Assembly: GCA_017412705.1 (NCBI GenBank)
Contig: JAFPWS010000044.1
Coordinates: 1-64,000 of the forward strand
Reading direction: 5' to 3'
From: Prevotella sp.
Lineage (GTDB): Bacteria; Bacteroidota; Bacteroidia; Bacteroidales; Bacteroidaceae
DNA length: 64,000 nt
In this document: positions 33,048 to 42,956 of the stretch, one piece after another
Numbering within the stretch: the first letter of the stretch is position 1
Layout: every line of letters begins with the position of its first letter
Program-made: the position numbers and the translations under genes
Notes under the pieces: model-generated
Database searches by the model: none
What the model saw: the letters and a program-made list of their open reading frames with translations, nothing else
What the model was told of the DNA's origin: nothing

Positions 33048-36017
33048 CTATGACTCGACGTAGGTGCTGGGGCTTTTACCAAACTGACGGGTAAAACAGC
33101 GGGTGAAATATTTGGGGTCGTTGAAGCCTACCTTGTATGCTATTTCCGTAATATTGCGGTTGGCCATATTCTCCATCAGCAGCTTCTTGGCGATGTTGAG
33201 ACGATAGGTGCGGATAAACTGCCCCGTGCTCTGGCCTGCCTCTGCATTCATGCGCTTGGAGACCAGACTTTTGCTCATGCCTATAGCCTCAGCAAACTCG
33301 GAAATGCCAAAATCGGGGTTCATATAGTTGTGCTCCATCACCTCTGTGGCTCGCTCGACAAAGGTCTTGCCCTGCTGCTGGGTATCCTGCTTGTCGGCTT
33401 CCACACTACGGTGCAGGCTGCTCTTCAACCGCTGGTGGTTATCAAGGATGTTTTGAATGCGCGACTGTAGTTGTTCGGCATCTTCTGATTCGTCCAGCAC
33501 TTTGCGGATGGGCAGCAATAGTTTCTCAGCCTCTGCCTGTCGCCATCGCTCTATCCGGCGATTGTAATACCAACCGCCCCACGCAATAAGGATGACTATC
33601 ACCAGCAATTCGAACCACCAGCTTTTCCAGAAATAGGGCGTTACGTCGATATGTATGCTAATCGTTTCTTTATCCTGCTCGTCTCCATGGGCGTAGGCAA
33701 CTTCAAAGACGTATGCTCCCGACTTAAGACTGGTATAGCGCACCGAATGCTCGCCTGGGCTCAATGGTATCCACTCGTTTTCGAATCCCTTCAGCCGATA
33801 GCTGTACTGTCCCTGGGCATCACCCGCGTAGGTCAGTGTTGAGAAATCTATCGACACCGACTTGTTTGACTCGTGCAGACGGATACATGTGGCTTGCGAG
33901 ACATCGGCATCTATCAAGTCACTGTTGGCGGCCGTAATGACCTGATTGTCAACCATCAGCCGCGTAAACGTTAGACGGACCGGCGGTTGTGCGTCGGCAT
34001 TCTCGCCACGTATCTCCGTCAGTCCCCTCAGAGAGCCGAGATAGATGGCACCGTCGGCGCCTTTCACTGCCGAATTCCAATAGAACCGCTGACAAAGCAG
34101 CCCGTCGTCATCCCCATAATTATTAAATGTTTGCGTGCGCGTATTATAGACAGAGAGTCCGTTGTCTGTGGTAATCCAGAGCCGACCCTGCTCGTCTTCC
34201 ACCATTCCCTTGACGGCATTGTTGGCCAAGCCGTCGTGCGTAGTCAGCACCTCAAAGCGCTCCTTACCGCTCTCCGCATCCACCACGTGCCGATAGAAGC
34301 CATATCCGTTGGAACCAAGCCACAGCGTACCGTCCTTTGCCTCGCAGAAACAACATATCTTGTCAACCACTGGCGATGACGGCTGGTTGAGCTTATTGCG
34401 CAGATGGCGATAGCGGAAGTTGCTGCCTGCCCTGCCAGACTTCAGGTCAATCACACACACGCCCGTCAGACAACCCATCCACAGTTGCCCGTCTCTGTCT
34501 ACATGGCTGCCTATACAACCCCTGATGTTGCGATTCTCCCTGAAGGGGTCGAAGAACTTGCCTGACTGCAAGTCGTAGAGAAAGATACCGTCGTTGGAGC
34601 CTATCCACAAGGCATCGTTGTACTTGTCGTAGGCCAGCGAGCCTACATACCTGGTCTGTGCCGCCATCTGCGGGGGCATCTCGAGCCGGCTGACGGAGGA
34701 GTGTTCGCCCAGCGAAATGCTGCAGACACCACCGCCCCACGTGCCTATCCACAGCCTGCCGTGAGCGTCGGGTTCCAACACACTGACAGAGTTGTGCGTC
34801 AGACTTGAGTTCGCTGTCGTCCAATGCGTAAAGTTGTTTGAAGCATCTTTGCGGTTCAGTCCCCCCTCTACGGTTCCTACCCACAGCGTACCGTTGGGCT
34901 CTGCATACATGGCATTCACGGGATTGCGCGACAATGACTGCTGACGCTGAGGCTCGTGGGCATAGTTACGCAGCAGCAAGGGCTGTGGCGTCAGCTTCAC
35001 GATGCCAGCCGTCTCTGTGCCAATCCACACCTGCCCGTTATGGGTTAGCAGGCAATTGACAAAATCGCTGGGCAGCGGTTTCTGAGCGGTGGCAGCATTC
35101 CAATGTTCGAACGTTCCGCTCGTTTCGTTCAGAATGTCTACGCCACGCAGCGTGCCTATCAGTAGCGTGCCTTCAGGGGTGACGGCCAACGAGGTGGCAA
35201 ACTCATGTGCCAGCGACTCTGCGTCGGCGGTATGGCGATAGGCCTTGATTGTCCTGGAATACTGGTCGTAGGCAAACACACCCTGGTTGGTGGATATCCA
35301 CACCGTATTGCCGCGTCGCAACAGGTCGGTGACATAAAGCCCCCGCAACTCTTTCATCGCAGGTGCTATCTCCTTGCGCACCAGCTGCCCGTCAGTTTCT
35401 ACCAGTTTGAAAAGCCCATCCTCAATATTCATCCATACCGTTCCGTTGCGCTCTATGTCGCGGATGGTGACGTCGGGTGTATTGCCGTGATACCTGCAGC
35501 GACTTACGTGTGCCACACTGCCATCCGTATGAAAGGTATAGCGGAATACACTGTCGACGGTCAGTTGCCAGAGTCCTCCCTTGCTGTCGCAATACACCTT
35601 CACAGATGGCAGCTTCAGCCTGGCAGCTATACGTCCTTTCCCATTGTCCGAAGGGACGGTAGCGTCCAGCGTGTGCATGTCGATAACAGCTGTCCCCTCG
35701 TCAAAAGCCACCCAGAGCCGGTGGTAGCGGTCTTCGGCAAAGCCCTTGCACGAGTTGCTGACCATACTCGTTTTCTTGTTCAGCACGGGTGTCATAAAGG
35801 AGTAGCCGTCGTATCTGACGGCTCCTCCTCCATAGGTGGATACCCAAATGAAGCCTTGGCTGTCGGCAAACAGCTGGTTAACATGATTATGAGGCAGACC
35901 AGCGCTGAGGTCCAGACAGGCCATGTTGTAGTGCTCGGCCAGCATGCTCTGTGCTTCCGAACGTAGGCTCACCACCACAGCGAGCATCATGCCTACAATC
36001 AATGTGCCAAGCCTCAT
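33048..36017 (-). CDS. Membrane-spanning locus regulator: propeller sensor, Y_Y_Y and AraC domain, no kinase
   Basis: A 989-residue regulator. A signal peptide (1-22) is followed by a periplasmic two-component-regulator propeller (about 25-690, many repeats of the type GFIWVSTYGGGAVRYDG and GRLWIGTWGGGV). A Y_Y_Y domain comes next (about 705-785: YSYRLKGFENEWIPLSPGEH), then one transmembrane helix (about 790-808: FELLVIVILIAWGGWYY). A cytoplasmic helical linker leads straight to an AraC helix-turn-helix domain (about 885-985: FGISEFAEAIGMSKSLVSKR, EIAYKVGFNDPKYFTRCF). The histidine kinase and receiver domains of hybrid two-component regulators are absent: no H-box, N/G boxes or receiver Asp. 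It lies 10 bases behind a GH51 gene and upstream of SusC, so it should sense arabino-oligosaccharides and activate the locus. Confidence 0.9.
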   Translation of the reverse strand: MRLGTLIVGMMLAVVVSLRSEAQSMLAEHYNMACLDLSAGLPHNHVNQLFADSQGFIWVSTYGGGAVRYDGYSFMTPVLNKKTSMVSNSCKGFAEDRYHRLWVAFDEGTAVIDMHTLDATVPSDNGKGRIAARLKLPSVKVYCDSKGGLWQLTVDSVFRYTFHTDGSVAHVSRCRYHGNTPDVTIRDIERNGTVWMNIEDGLFKLVETDGQLVRKEIAPAMKELRGLYVTDLLRRGNTVWISTNQGVFAYDQYSRTIKAYRHTADAESLAHEFATSLAVTPEGTLLIGTLRGVDILNETSGTFEHWNAATAQKPLPSDFVNCLLTHNGQVWIGTETAGIVKLTPQPLLLRNYAHEPQRQQSLSRNPVNAMYAEPNGTLWVGTVEGGLNRKDASNNFTHWTTANSSLTHNSVSVLEPDAHGRLWIGTWGGGVCSISLGEHSSVSRLEMPPQMAAQTRYVGSLAYDKYNDALWIGSNDGIFLYDLQSGKFFDPFRENRNIRGCIGSHVDRDGQLWMGCLTGVCVIDLKSGRAGSNFRYRHLRNKLNQPSSPVVDKICCFCEAKDGTLWLGSNGYGFYRHVVDAESGKERFEVLTTHDGLANNAVKGMVEDEQGRLWITTDNGLSVYNTRTQTFNNYGDDDGLLCQRFYWNSAVKGADGAIYLGSLRGLTEIRGENADAQPPVRLTFTRLMVDNQVITAANSDLIDADVSQATCIRLHESNKSVSIDFSTLTYAGDAQGQYSYRLKGFENEWIPLSPGEHSVRYTSLKSGAYVFEVAYAHGDEQDKETISIHIDVTPYFWKSWWFELLVIVILIAWGGWYYNRRIERWRQAEAEKLLLPIRKVLDESEDAEQLQSRIQNILDNHQRLKSSLHRSVEADKQDTQQQGKTFVERATEVMEHNYMNPDFGISEFAEAIGMSKSLVSKRMNAEAGQSTGQFIRTYRLNIAKKLLMENMANRNITEIAYKVGFNDPKYFTRCFTRQFGKSPSTYVES

Positions 36018-36027
36018 TCAGCAGTTG

Positions 36028-38034
36028 CTATTTCTTCACGCGATAGATACGGAACGACATAGCAGGCAGCACGTCGCTCAGCGCAGCCTGCTTCTTGCCG
36101 GCTGTCAGCTGGGCAGTACCCTTCTGAGGCGTAATCAGCTCAGGACGGGCTATCGAGTTCTCGTCATCCATGCCGCTGTGGCTCAACGTCAGCGTAGTGG
36201 CCTTCTCCGCCGCCATGCCTGCCAGGTTGAACTGTACGGGCTGTTGCTGGCGCGAGGTGTTGGCCACCTTGATGATGACCTCATTCGTCTGCTGGTCGTA
36301 GGCAGCAGAGGCAAAGAGTCCATTTTGGCCTTCCTGATTCGCCACAGGCTTCTTATCCATGGTGAGCGACAACACATGAGTTCCGGCATTGGTGGCATAG
36401 AGCTGCTGCACATAGTAGCTCACCGTTTTGAACATCTGCGTCTGATCGTACCAGATCTGGTCTGGACGCCACTGCCAGCCGTCGACATGGGCAAACAAGG
36501 GGGCTGGTGTCGTCATGTGCACAATGTCGGCATTGCGCTCGAAACCGGTCATAAAGGCGGCCTCGAGGATGGCGGCTTCGTAGTGGTTCCACTTCTTACC
36601 CTTGCCGTGGCAGGCGTACTCGCCGGCAAACACCTTAGGCCCTTTACGGTTGTATGAGTCATAGCGCAGTCCATGCGTCAGGAACCACTGCTCGTCGCGA
36701 TAGTAGTGTTCGTCCACCAGGTCGGCCTTCTGTGCTGTCATTGCCTTCCATCCGTCCTCAAAACGATAAGTGTTGTCAGGCACATCTTCAGGTACAGGGC
36801 CGCTGGTGCCTACGATCTTGATGTCAGGATACTTGGCGCGGATGGCTGCCACGAAGGGCTTCAGGCGCTCATAGTAGAACTCGCCCCACTGCTCGTTGCC
36901 CACACCGATATATTTCATATTGAATGGTGCTGGGTGGCCCATCTCTGCGCGCTTCTTGCCCCACTCTGAGTCAGCAGGACCGTTGGCAAACTCTATCAGG
37001 TCAAGACAGTCGTCAATGTAGGGTTGCAAGTCGCTCACGGGTACATGGGCACTCTCCTTGTTCCAGTTCTGATACTGGCAAGCCATACCCACATTGAGGA
37101 TGGGCAGTGGCTCGGCACCGATATCCTCAGACAGCTGGAAGAACTCGAAGAACCCCAGGCCGTACGACTGATAGTAGTCGGGATAGTAACGATAGTCGAA
37201 GGTGTGCTCCCAGCGGTTCTGGTTCAGCGGACGGTTCTCCACCGGTCCGATGCTGTTCTTCCACTGGTAGCGGGTGGCCAGGTCGGTACCCTCTACGATA
37301 CATCCGCCAGGGAATCGGAAGATACCGGGGTGCAGGTCTTCTAAGGCTTGCGCCAGGTCGCGACGCATGCCGTTCTCCCTGTTCTTATAGGTATTGACTG
37401 GGAACAGTGAGATGTGTTCCAAAGCCACCGCGTTCTTACCCTTCAGGAAGATGCGCAGCTTGGCATGCTTCAGCGTCAATGGCGAGGTAAGCACTACCGT
37501 ATATTTCTTCCACTCCGCCGAGCTTACGGCCAGCGTCTCCTCGGCAAACTCCTGCTTCTCGCCCATCGAGTGCTCGTCAATCAGCTGTATGCGCAGCGCA
37601 GCCTCACCCTTAGGAGCCTTTGCCCAGACAGAGAAACGGTACTGTTCGCCCTTTGTGAGACCAATGCCGAAGTAGCCCTCGTTCACAAGACCCGTGCGAC
37701 GCTCCTTGTGACCAGGATCGGCGAGCACCACATAGTGAGGACAACGCTCGAACGGGCCGTCATCCTTCACCTCCACCTTGCCAAAGGCCTGCCAGCCCAT
37801 CAGGTGCTGGGGAAACTCAAACGAGCGGTTCTTCACCAACTCGCCATACAAGCCACCGTCGGCAGCATAGTTGATATCTTCAAAAAAGATGCCGTACATC
37901 GTCTTCTGTATCGGTGCACCCAGCTTTTTTGTGTTGATGTCCATTACAGACGGTTGGTTCGCACCACCGTCTTGGGCCTGCACAGTGAGTGCCGACACCA
38001 ATAATAAAGTGCTCGTCAATAACTTCGTTTTCAT
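36028..38034 (-). CDS. GH51 alpha-L-arabinofuranosidase (668 residues)
   Basis: Second GH51 enzyme of the locus, with a signal peptide (1-20, LTVQAQ). It shows YGIFFEDINYAADGGLYGEL, a beta insert of about 130 residues, IFRFPGGCIVEGTD, the acid/base Glu in YIGVGNEQWGEF (about 380), and the nucleophile Glu in PKVFAGEYACHGKGKKW (about 470). The C-terminal beta domain ends PAMSFRIYRVKK. Compared with the 818-residue paralogue it lacks the second inserted beta-sandwich. It is the first gene of a transcript that continues into the regulator after 10 bases, so enzyme and regulator levels are linked. A -7 element lies 35 bases upstream at 38070-38077. Confidence 0.93.
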   Translation of the reverse strand: MKTKLLTSTLLLVSALTVQAQDGGANQPSVMDINTKKLGAPIQKTMYGIFFEDINYAADGGLYGELVKNRSFEFPQHLMGWQAFGKVEVKDDGPFERCPHYVVLADPGHKERRTGLVNEGYFGIGLTKGEQYRFSVWAKAPKGEAALRIQLIDEHSMGEKQEFAEETLAVSSAEWKKYTVVLTSPLTLKHAKLRIFLKGKNAVALEHISLFPVNTYKNRENGMRRDLAQALEDLHPGIFRFPGGCIVEGTDLATRYQWKNSIGPVENRPLNQNRWEHTFDYRYYPDYYQSYGLGFFEFFQLSEDIGAEPLPILNVGMACQYQNWNKESAHVPVSDLQPYIDDCLDLIEFANGPADSEWGKKRAEMGHPAPFNMKYIGVGNEQWGEFYYERLKPFVAAIRAKYPDIKIVGTSGPVPEDVPDNTYRFEDGWKAMTAQKADLVDEHYYRDEQWFLTHGLRYDSYNRKGPKVFAGEYACHGKGKKWNHYEAAILEAAFMTGFERNADIVHMTTPAPLFAHVDGWQWRPDQIWYDQTQMFKTVSYYVQQLYATNAGTHVLSLTMDKKPVANQEGQNGLFASAAYDQQTNEVIIKVANTSRQQQPVQFNLAGMAAEKATTLTLSHSGMDDENSIARPELITPQKGTAQLTAGKKQAALSDVLPAMSFRIYRVKK

Positions 38035-38069
38035 AAGTCGTAATCTCCTTTTTAGGTTTAAATCTGCGA

Positions 38070-38077
38070 CAAATTTA
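38070..38077 (-). promoter_or_regulatory. -7 promoter element of the GH51-regulator transcript
   Basis: TAAATTTG on the minus strand, 35 bases upstream of the GH51 start. The remaining 38078-38241 sequence is AT-rich with no gene seen. Confidence 0.5.
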
Positions 38078-38241
38078 CCTATTTCTTTTTATATAACAAA
38101 GATTCTCCGCCTTTATTTAGTGTTTTTTGTGAGTTGCGTATTATCTTTCTTACTTCTCAACTTTTCCGTATGCAATGTAAGCATCCGGGCACATCCACAG
38201 ACCTTCTGCTGCTTTCTTGAAACGACAGCCTATACGTAAAT

Positions 38242-38271
38242 AAGGAGCGACTCCCAACGAAGTCGCTCCTC
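38242..38271 (-). terminator. Terminator hairpin of the 1459-residue protein gene
   Basis: AAGGAGCGACT at 38242-38252 pairs with AGTCGCTCCT at 38261-38270; on the minus strand it is followed by TATTTA. It lies 59 bases beyond the stop at 38330. Confidence 0.65.
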
Positions 38272-38329
38272 ACTATTTAGAGTTTCTATTTTACTTAATC
38301 ACAACATTAACCCCGCGGATTGAGGTCGT

Positions 38330-41300
38330 TTACTTAATCACAACCTTACGGCCGTTGACGATGTAGAGACCCTTCTGAGCCTTCTCGACACGCTGACCAT
38401 TCAGGTTGTAGATAACTGCATTCTCTAAGTCAACAGCATCGACAGACTTAATCGTTTCGATGGCTGTTGGAGTATCACTGATCCAGCGGGGGTCACCAAC
38501 CTTAGCGCTGTTCTGAGTAAAGTCACCCTTCTCGGCATCAGCAAAGACAACCAATACCTCAATCGGGTTCTTAATGTTCTCCTCTGTAGAACCAATCATC
38601 TGCTCAGCGATGACAGCACCACCGAAGTTGAATACATTGCTATCTACGTCCCAATTCTGGTCCTTACCTGCCTGACCGGCATTCAAACCCTTCAGGAACT
38701 GGCCGCTCTTGCCGCAGTCGACAATAATGTTATTCTTCACCTCATAGCTCTGGTAAGCCTGGCTGTTCCTGCGAAGCGATGATACGGTCTTAGCATTCGT
38801 GATATTGTAAAGTGTCGAGTTCAGTATCGAGGTCTTGGCGGTCTCACCACCAAGATCGGTCACTTCCTTACTGCTCTGAGAGCTGAAGAAACCGCCGTTC
38901 TGACCGTTCGTAGGATTAGCCCACAGTGTTGAGTTCTGAACCGTAAGGGCTACCACGTTACCGCCGCCATTGAAGTCGAAGATGCTCTTCTTGTTGGTGC
39001 CGTCGATACCGATGATGCTGTTGTCAACGGTCAGCTCATTGAGCAGATACGACTGCTTGTTGGCATAGAACAGCTGGTACTTCAGGCCGCTGATGGCCAC
39101 ATCCTTGACCTTTACACCATCAATCTTGTACGACACTACCTCTGTGGTACCGTCTTCTTTCTCCTTCATGGTAGGAAGCACGCTTGGATCGTTGCTCAGC
39201 TGAATCATAGGACTCGTCAAAGCACTGGCATCAATGGTAGCACCATTTCCGTTGATTGTCACCGAAGCAGGAGCATCGATAGTTTTCGTGATGGTGTATT
39301 GACCACCCTCTGCCAGATTGATAGTGATGTTCTTGGCAGCCTTGTCCTTCAAAGCATCCTCCAACGCTGTGGTGATGTCACCCTCGGCAGGAGCTATCGT
39401 GATGTCCTCAGGTACAGCTACCAGCCAACGGGGGTCACCAATGTGGGCTGCATTCTGAGCACTCATCTTAGCCAGTGTGAAGTCGCCATTTTGGGCATCC
39501 TTAAAGGCAACTGCACCTGTTACAGGATTGTTGATTGTACCACTGATCTTCGTGGCCTCAGTTTCGGTGACGTCTGCACCACCGAACGTGATGTTGTTGC
39601 CATCGACCTCGAAGTTATCGGCCTTGCCCTTCTGACCGCCATTCAGACCTGCCAGGAACTGGCCTTCCTTGCCGCTCTCAGCAATGATACTATTCTGGAC
39701 AATGTACTTTTGCGCTGCCTGGCTGTTTTGGCGCAGCGTAGAGGTAGTCTTGCCGTTGGCAATGTTATAGATTGTCGAGTAGGCTATACTAATAATGTTC
39801 TTTTCGGCACCTGCTTCTTCTATCTTAGAACCGCTCTGCGTGCTGTAGAGACCGCCATTCTGGGCGTTCGTGGGATTTGCCCACAGTGTCGAGCCAGCTA
39901 CCGTCAGTTCCTCGGCAAGTCCACCGCCGTTGAAGTCGAAGATGCTCTTCTTGTTAGTGCCGTCGATACCGATGATGCTGTTGCCAATGGTGAACTGCTT
40001 GATTAGATACTTCTGCTTGTTGGCATAGAAGAACTGGTACTTCAGACCGCTCACCTTGGTATTGAGCATAGTCACCTGATCGATTACTTCAAAGCCATTC
40101 TCATTGGCAGCACGACGCTGAGCAGTGACTACCTCTGGTGTTGGGATAGTGGCAAGCTGCAGGAATGGGGTCTCCAGTGCTGAGCCGTCAATTGTGGCAG
40201 GCTTATCCTCGTCACCCTTGATCACAAGGTTACCAGCAAATTCTATCATCTTGCTGGATGTATACTGTCCGTCTGCGGCCAGCTTGACCAGCAGTGTATT
40301 CACGGTCTTGCCCTCAGTGGCGGCTGCCACCTCGGCACCAAGGTCCTTGCCGCTCTCAAGAGCGAGCATTACCTCATCCTCTGCAGGAGTCAGCCAGCGC
40401 GGGTCACCGATGCCACGCTCGAAGGCCAGTGTTAAGATGCTCAGCGTAAAGTCGCCCTTCGTAGCGTCCTTGAACGATACAGGACCAGCAATCTTGTTGC
40501 CAAAGGCCTCAGTGATACCAGTATCCTCACCGTCGAAGGTGTATGTATTATTACCTATCAACCATTTAGGTTCGGTGCTCGCCTGACCCTCGTTCAGACC
40601 AACGATGAACTTACCCTTCTCACCGCAATTCACGATGACGTTGTTCTGTACCTCAAAGGTCAGATACTTCTGGCTATGATTTTCCTGCAGTACAGGAGTC
40701 TTGCCATAAGCAATGTTATAGAGAGTTGAGTTCTGGATGCTAATCTTCTGGCCCTTACCACCCATCTCGATAACATTGTTCGATGACTGCGTGCTAATCA
40801 GACCACCACGCTGACTGTTCGAAGGATCAGCATAAAGCGTTGAGTTCAGAATGCTCAGTTCCTGGAAGTTACCACCACAATAGAAGTCAAAGATACTACG
40901 AGGTGTAGTTCCGTCAATCTGAATTACACTATTCTCAACTGCAATCTTTGCAAACAGATAGTTCTGACGATCAGCATAGAGCAAACGGTTCTTGACACCT
41001 GTTATCTTTACATCCTTAATAGTAATTGCACCAATCTCGTATGCACCAAATTCGTTCAAATCTGCAACGGGCAGCGGACGCATCAGGATGAAGGGCTTCG
41101 TATTAGCAGAAGCGTCAATCACAGCACCTTCGGCACCATTGATGGCAATAGGACAAGAGAAATAGATTGGCTTACTTGAGGTATAAGCACCATCCTTCAC
41201 CAAATTGACAGTTACACCCTTTGGAGTCTCAGCATTAAAAGCTTCCAACTCCTTACCAATGTCACTACCGGAAGGCAGGTTCAGGATGACATATTCCGAA

Positions 41301-42709
41301 GCATCAATTAACCAGCGTGGGTCACCAGTTTTATACTCAGCCTGATCACTCGTCAAAGATACTGTAAAGTCACCATTCTCAGGATCAGCAAAGCCAGGAT
41401 CAGTTGTCAAACAATTCTTAACCTCAGCATTTGTTCCCTTGATGGTTTCATCCTTACTTACGTCTACACCACCCCAGAATATCGTATTCTTGTCAACAAT
41501 CCAAGTAGCTTTTTTTGCATCACTTCCGCCTGCAAAGCCTTTAAAGAATTGCTTATTCTTACCACAATTAACGATAATATTATCCGTCAATATAAACGTC
41601 AAATAGTCCTTGTCCTTTTCTCTCAAGGTACACATGTCGTTAGCGTTGGTAATGTTGTAAAGAGTTGAATTGGTAATTTCGAACGTCTGTTTTTCATCTG
41701 CGCCAAATTCGGTAGGCTTCTGGCTTGACTGTGAGCTGAAGAATCCACCGTTCTGACCAACTTTGGGATTAGCATAAATGGTTGACTTGTTTACCAGCAG
41801 ATGGCTTACGTTACCACCACCGTTACAGTCGAAAATACTCTTCTTGAAAGTACCGTCAACAGCAATAAGACAATTATCAACATATAGTTTCTTGACCCAA
41901 TACTTCTGCTTGTTGGCATAGAAGAGTCTTGTGGCAATCTTCATGTTCAAATTACTGAAAACAACCTTCTCCAAAGTTGTCATATCCTCTACTGGAGCCA
42001 TCTTGATAATAGCATTGTCGCCAGTCAGTACAGAAGCGTCAATCGTTGCAGGACTTGTGGCGTCACCAATAATCGTAAGAGGCTTGCTGATAATTATTGG
42101 AGCTGAAACTGTGTAAGCACCACCTGCAGGCAGTACAATGTCGTAAGCTTCCAAATCAGGATTAGCCTCAATATAAGCAGCAATCAACTCTGAAAGATCA
42201 CCACTCTTGGCAAAGCCTGAAACTTCATACTCAAAACCAAAGAAGCCAAGCTTTGAACCGGCACAATATACTTTGTATGACTTGCCAGCCTGAACGTCAA
42301 AGGCAAATGTTCCATAAAACTTTTCATCGACAGTAATGCCATTATAGTCTGCCAAAGCTGTTCCATCTTCTTCAATGTAGAACTTTTTGCCTGAATTCAG
42401 TACTACTGCCACGGCAATCTTACCATCCTTTTCTGGAGCTAAGGTGTAAAACGTACCACCAGCCTTGTTACCATTTGTACCATTACCTTCTGTAAAAGCG
42501 GTATAGCCCTCTACACTTCCTGCAGCAGAAGCTGCCTTAAAGTCATTACCTCCAGCCTCGCCAAAGGTCAGAGTAATGTTGGGAACATCTGTCACCTGGT
42601 CTGCACTCTTGTAAGTGTCGCCTTCTGCAAGGGCAAACTTACCTTGTGCCTGAACACTCAGCGTCATGACCATTCCCACGATCATTAAGAAAAATTTCTT
42701 CATACGCAT
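38330..42709 (-). CDS. Large secreted repeat protein, beta-helix (DUF4957/DUF5123-like), with sorting tail
   Basis: A 1459-residue exported protein; the start could also be the ATG at 42703. The signal peptide is 1-21. A beta-sandwich domain (about 25-165) is followed by four tandem units of about 300 residues. Each has a predicted right-handed beta-helix pattern (TISKPL.ING, LFYANKQKYL, KSIFDFNGGG, STLWANPTN, GGFFSSQSS, STLYNI) and closes with GDPRWL or GDPRWI. This fits DUF4957/DUF5123 proteins, which resemble polysaccharide-lyase helices; I see no clear catalytic set. The C-terminus YNLNGQRVEKAQKGLYIVNG plus RKVVIK matches the tail of the C10 protease, so it is probably secreted and surface-bound by the same route. 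It may bind pectic polymers next to the arabinan locus. Confidence 0.82.
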   Translation of the reverse strand: MRMKKFFLMIVGMVMTLSVQAQGKFALAEGDTYKSADQVTDVPNITLTFGEAGGNDFKAASAAGSVEGYTAFTEGNGTNGNKAGGTFYTLAPEKDGKIAVAVVLNSGKKFYIEEDGTALADYNGITVDEKFYGTFAFDVQAGKSYKVYCAGSKLGFFGFEYEVSGFAKSGDLSELIAAYIEANPDLEAYDIVLPAGGAYTVSAPIIISKPLTIIGDATSPATIDASVLTGDNAIIKMAPVEDMTTLEKVVFSNLNMKIATRLFYANKQKYWVKKLYVDNCLIAVDGTFKKSIFDCNGGGNVSHLLVNKSTIYANPKVGQNGGFFSSQSSQKPTEFGADEKQTFEITNSTLYNITNANDMCTLREKDKDYLTFILTDNIIVNCGKNKQFFKGFAGGSDAKKATWIVDKNTIFWGGVDVSKDETIKGTNAEVKNCLTTDPGFADPENGDFTVSLTSDQAEYKTGDPRWLIDASEYVILNLPSGSDIGKELEAFNAETPKGVTVNLVKDGAYTSSKPIYFSCPIAINGAEGAVIDASANTKPFILMRPLPVADLNEFGAYEIGAITIKDVKITGVKNRLLYADRQNYLFAKIAVENSVIQIDGTTPRSIFDFYCGGNFQELSILNSTLYADPSNSQRGGLISTQSSNNVIEMGGKGQKISIQNSTLYNIAYGKTPVLQENHSQKYLTFEVQNNVIVNCGEKGKFIVGLNEGQASTEPKWLIGNNTYTFDGEDTGITEAFGNKIAGPVSFKDATKGDFTLSILTLAFERGIGDPRWLTPAEDEVMLALESGKDLGAEVAAATEGKTVNTLLVKLAADGQYTSSKMIEFAGNLVIKGDEDKPATIDGSALETPFLQLATIPTPEVVTAQRRAANENGFEVIDQVTMLNTKVSGLKYQFFYANKQKYLIKQFTIGNSIIGIDGTNKKSIFDFNGGGLAEELTVAGSTLWANPTNAQNGGLYSTQSGSKIEEAGAEKNIISIAYSTIYNIANGKTTSTLRQNSQAAQKYIVQNSIIAESGKEGQFLAGLNGGQKGKADNFEVDGNNITFGGADVTETEATKISGTINNPVTGAVAFKDAQNGDFTLAKMSAQNAAHIGDPRWLVAVPEDITIAPAEGDITTALEDALKDKAAKNITINLAEGGQYTITKTIDAPASVTINGNGATIDASALTSPMIQLSNDPSVLPTMKEKEDGTTEVVSYKIDGVKVKDVAISGLKYQLFYANKQSYLLNELTVDNSIIGIDGTNKKSIFDFNGGGNVVALTVQNSTLWANPTNGQNGGFFSSQSSKEVTDLGGETAKTSILNSTLYNITNAKTVSSLRRNSQAYQSYEVKNNIIVDCGKSGQFLKGLNAGQAGKDQNWDVDSNVFNFGGAVIAEQMIGSTEENIKNPIEVLVVFADAEKGDFTQNSAKVGDPRWISDTPTAIETIKSVDAVDLENAVIYNLNGQRVEKAQKGLYIVNGRKVVIK

Positions 42710-42808
42710 TTTGTTTTTAAGTTAATAATGTTATTGAATTGTATCTAATAATTTGTTTTATGCGTTAGTAGTCACCTCCTCACGAAGGAGAAGTGCACAT
42801 TACGGATG

Positions 42809-42816
42809 CAAATTTA
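42809..42816 (-). promoter_or_regulatory. -7 promoter element of the large repeat protein gene
   Basis: TAAATTTG on the minus strand, about 100 bases upstream of the start. The leader contains a small hairpin CTCCT/AGGAG near 42777-42790. Confidence 0.5.
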
Positions 42817-42919
42817 AGCAATTTTTGTGAAACAACAAAATATTAGGCGAATATTTTAAAATTATATATACTTTTCTCCGTTATGAAGATAGGCTGAATT
42901 TCGAAAAAAGGCAAATAAA

Positions 42920-42951
42920 TTTGGTTTTTCGCTCAATATACACTACCTTTG
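42920..42951 (+). promoter_or_regulatory. Promoter of the pseudouridine synthase gene
   Basis: TTTG at 42920-42923, a 20-bp spacer and TACCTTTG at 42944-42951. The ATG at 42957 is only 5 bases beyond, so the message would have almost no leader. Confidence 0.65.
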
Positions 42952-42956
42952 CCATC

